NCBI GenBank assembly: GCA_002344005.1
Contig: DDTD01000043.1
Coordinates: forward strand, 1-64,000
Source: Ignavibacteria bacterium UBA2373
Lineage (GTDB): Bacteria > Bacteroidota > Ignavibacteria > Kapaibacteriales > UBA961
Reading direction: 5' to 3'
DNA: 64,000 bases
Shown: piece after piece, positions 62,346 to 64,000 of the stretch
Position numbering within the stretch: position 1 is the stretch's first letter
How the letters are laid out: every line of letters starts with the position of its first letter
Program-made: the position numbers and the translations under genes
The notes under the pieces: model-generated
What the model was told of the DNA's origin: nothing
The model's database searches: none
What the model saw: the letters and a program-made list of their open reading frames with translations, nothing else

Positions 62346-63422
62346 TTATATTATACAATGCTTTGCGTAGAGATTGTATAGAGAATGATTGACAGATTGA
62401 TAGCTATGATAGGTCTGTACCCATTTTTTCCCATGCAGACCTATTTTTTTTCGATTATCTTTATTCTCAATAAGAAACACTAACTTTTCCTCTAATTCTT
62501 TATGAGAATTGGCAATCACAAATGGATTTTCAGGTATCCATTCACTGTATTCATCGGTCATATTCGTAATTGTTGGAATTTCCATTGCCAGAGTTTCTAA
62601 TCCTGATTTTCCATATCCCGTTCCTCCTTGAGTACCACCGACTTGATCAATACAAATATCGCAATGCTTTTTTATTTCAAGAACTTCTTGACGAGGCATA
62701 TTCTCCAGAAGATAAAAATCAATGGGAAATGACTTTCTAAGTCTGTCTATACATGATATAATGCCATCTGTACCTTTGAATTGACGATTTGTGGGAGAAT
62801 GAACTATTTTAATTGTGTTACCTGCATTAGGAATAGGAGTAGGTAATTCACTTGTATCATAAGGATAAAAAATATAGTGCAAATTATCCATTAATTCAAG
62901 GTGATCATACTCGCTAGTGATTCTCATATCTGATATTTCTTCCAGTTCTTTGATGATTCCTCGTGAACGTAAATCACTACCGTAGTAACAAGTTACAATT
63001 TTCTTTCCTTCTTTTTTCCAAACTAATGCCTGTTTGGGTTTACGGGTAAAATCCATACCACCGTCAAAATGAATTATATCAAAATCATTGAGGTGTTCTT
63101 TTTCTAATAATTCTGCAACAGAATACTGACGTACAATGTCAGAAAGTGAAAAATATATGTGTTCAAAAAAATTTTTGGGTTTAAAAATCGGTGCTTGATT
63201 ATGAGTAGTTGTATATGTATCATCACGTTTTTTTTTTCTCCAAAACGATGCTAAAGAAGAGCGCGAGACATAGAAATTTAATGTAATATCTTCTTTAAAT
63301 CCGCGAATATTTGGATATTGTGTTATAAGTCGCGAGTAATCCCCACATTCATTGTGCATTCGTGCAAAGTCATAAGGAACACCTGCATAATTTTCAACAG
63401 CAACATGCAATATTTTTTTCAC
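62346..63422 (-). CDS. Family-4-like glycosyltransferase
   Basis: 358 residues. The pattern of a GT-B fold is visible: an N-terminal half with ILHVAVENYAGVPYDFARMHNE, then DIIHFDGGMD, VTCYYGSDLRSRG, and the nucleotide-sugar half with KIVHSPTNRQFKGTDGII, CDICIDQVGGTQGGTGYGKS and GLETLAMEIPTITN. This fits GT family 4-type retaining enzymes acting on surface glycans. Donor and acceptor unknown. It overlaps the upstream acetyltransferase-like gene by ATGA and is convergent with folD with 1 bp between. Confidence 0.85.
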   Translation of the reverse strand: MKKILHVAVENYAGVPYDFARMHNECGDYSRLITQYPNIRGFKEDITLNFYVSRSSLASFWRKKKRDDTYTTTHNQAPIFKPKNFFEHIYFSLSDIVRQYSVAELLEKEHLNDFDIIHFDGGMDFTRKPKQALVWKKEGKKIVTCYYGSDLRSRGIIKELEEISDMRITSEYDHLELMDNLHYIFYPYDTSELPTPIPNAGNTIKIVHSPTNRQFKGTDGIISCIDRLRKSFPIDFYLLENMPRQEVLEIKKHCDICIDQVGGTQGGTGYGKSGLETLAMEIPTITNMTDEYSEWIPENPFVIANSHKELEEKLVFLIENKDNRKKIGLHGKKWVQTYHSYQSVNHSLYNLYAKHCII

Positions 63423-64000
63423 GATAATTCACAGTAAAATGTATCTCGAAAAATTCCTCTTGAGCCAAAATTTTCCTTGAAACGTGCAAGACCCCAATTG
63501 GGTTCCATGTTAACGGTAAAAATACCGAAATCAAGGTAATCAAATCCTTCTCGTGATGATTGTTTCATAATTTCATAAAACAAAGTATTGACCGGACGAT
63601 ATTCTTGATATTCTTCATCATGGCTTATATAAAATGCAAGTACAACTTTAGAATTTGCTGAAAAATTACATACACCTGCAATAAGTTTATCGTCTAAAAA
63701 CGCACCCCATAATCGAATTGCTTCGGGGAATTTTCTTTTGAGTCGCAATAATTCCTCGAGTGAATGTGTTGGTGACACACCATGTCTCATTTTCAAATTT
63801 TTTGACAGTATAGCATAATATTGTTCGAATTGATCAGTTTCTATAATCCTTACAGCATTCTTTTGGGCTTTACGTATAGCTCTTCTGGCTTCTTCTCTAT
63901 ATAAAGATATGATTTTGTCTTCGTGTTTGGGTAATTCAACGACACTCGAAATTTCACGCTTAAGGTAGGTGAAGTTGTGACGAATCAAAGCGAAATCAAT
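63419..64000 (-). CDS. FemAB/GNAT-like acyltransferase, truncated by the window edge
   Basis: At least 193 residues; the frame is open to 64000 with no start, so the N-terminus lies outside. Motifs RRAIRKAQKNAVRI, NLKMRHGVSPTHSLEELLRL, IRLWGAFLDDKLIAGV, and QEYRPVNTLFYEIMKQSSREG, then DYLDFGIF and FKENFGSR, are typical of the GNAT-like FemAB/CelD acyltransferases of cell-wall or polysaccharide loci. It overlaps the glycosyltransferase by ATGA and should be upstream in the same operon. Together they suggest a glycan-modification cluster extending to the right. Confidence 0.8.
   Translation of the reverse strand: MDFALIRHNFTYLKREISSVVELPKHEDKIISLYREEARRAIRKAQKNAVRIIETDQFEQYYAILSKNLKMRHGVSPTHSLEELLRLKRKFPEAIRLWGAFLDDKLIAGVCNFSANSKVVLAFYISHDEEYQEYRPVNTLFYEIMKQSSREGFDYLDFGIFTVNMEPNWGLARFKENFGSRGIFRDTFYCELS

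Noticed and set aside
1..64000. tRNA, rRNA or transposase genes
   Set aside because: I looked for cloverleaf-like arms in the larger gaps (1-309, 23142-24023, 39227-39766, 46703-46880) and for transposase motifs in the proteins and found none. A tRNAscan or profile search could still find a divergent one.

Overview
The window reads as chromosome of a Gram-negative bacterium of the Bacteroidota/Chlorobiota (FCB) side. Two secreted proteins (19046-23083 and 44164-46230) end in a C-terminal domain of the type IX secretion kind. There are several signal-II lipoproteins, outer-membrane beta-barrels, a DUF5074-type propeller and a Bacteroidota-style promoter (TTTG-N20-TAnnTTTG at 24024-24055). Base composition is AT-rich and even, apart from the somewhat GC-richer gene at 310-1482 and the AT-richer gene at 25387-25803. 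An Ignavibacteria/Kapabacteria-like lineage is my inference, not something proven here. I recognise no tRNA, rRNA, insertion sequence or CRISPR array.

Layout. 0.3-5 kb: a helical + fibronectin-like protein, then on the minus strand a set of a membrane protein, a propeller lipoprotein and mnmE. 5.2-7.8 kb: an ECF sigma factor, an anti-sigma-like protein fused to an outer-membrane barrel, and a HYDIN-type lipoprotein. 7.9-12.5 kb (minus): LolC/E-like permease, UMF1-type transporter, SppA. 12.7-18.9 kb: queA, a divergent CDF protein, a YdjM-like protein, rmlA (minus), then a DCC-family protein, an ATPase-acetyltransferase fusion and a DUF4920 lipoprotein. 19-23.1 kb: a giant Ig-domain surface protein. 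23.1-24.05 kb: a gene-free kilobase of hairpin repeats, a 63-bp array and an 11 x 21-bp array. 24.1-26.6 kb: a paralog of the first gene, a stand-alone GIY-YIG protein and a small barrel protein. 26.8-33.3 kb: DUF58, hutI, TPR/transglutaminase and maf in a tight run. 33.5-39.2 kb: a small orphan gene, then rsmB with a LOV-domain histidine kinase, a single-domain response regulator and a sigma54 activator in an overlapping operon, followed by a degenerate receiver. 39.8-46.7 kb: rimO, PAP2 phosphatase, a soluble TPR histidine kinase, an Omp28-like T9SS protein and OsmC. 46.9-54.5 kb: gyrA, a TonB-receptor-like protein and three minus-strand envelope or unknown genes. 54.6-62.3 kb: prfA, then a TPR lipoprotein, DUF255 thioredoxin protein, O-antigen polymerase-like protein and folD linked by 4-nt overlaps. 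62.3-64 kb: a glycosyltransferase and a FemAB-like acetyltransferase that runs off the right edge.

How it fits together. Much of the window concerns envelope biology and sensing. The LOV kinase operon looks like a blue-light (or redox) input to sigma54 transcription. The sigma/anti-sigma/barrel operon could carry outer-membrane state to an ECF sigma factor. Many neighbours overlap by ATGA, so translational coupling is common. The strongest candidates for something new are the anti-sigma-barrel fusion operon, the LOV kinase whose usual signalling glutamine is replaced by alanine, the paralogous signal-less fibronectin-like proteins, and the repeat kilobase.
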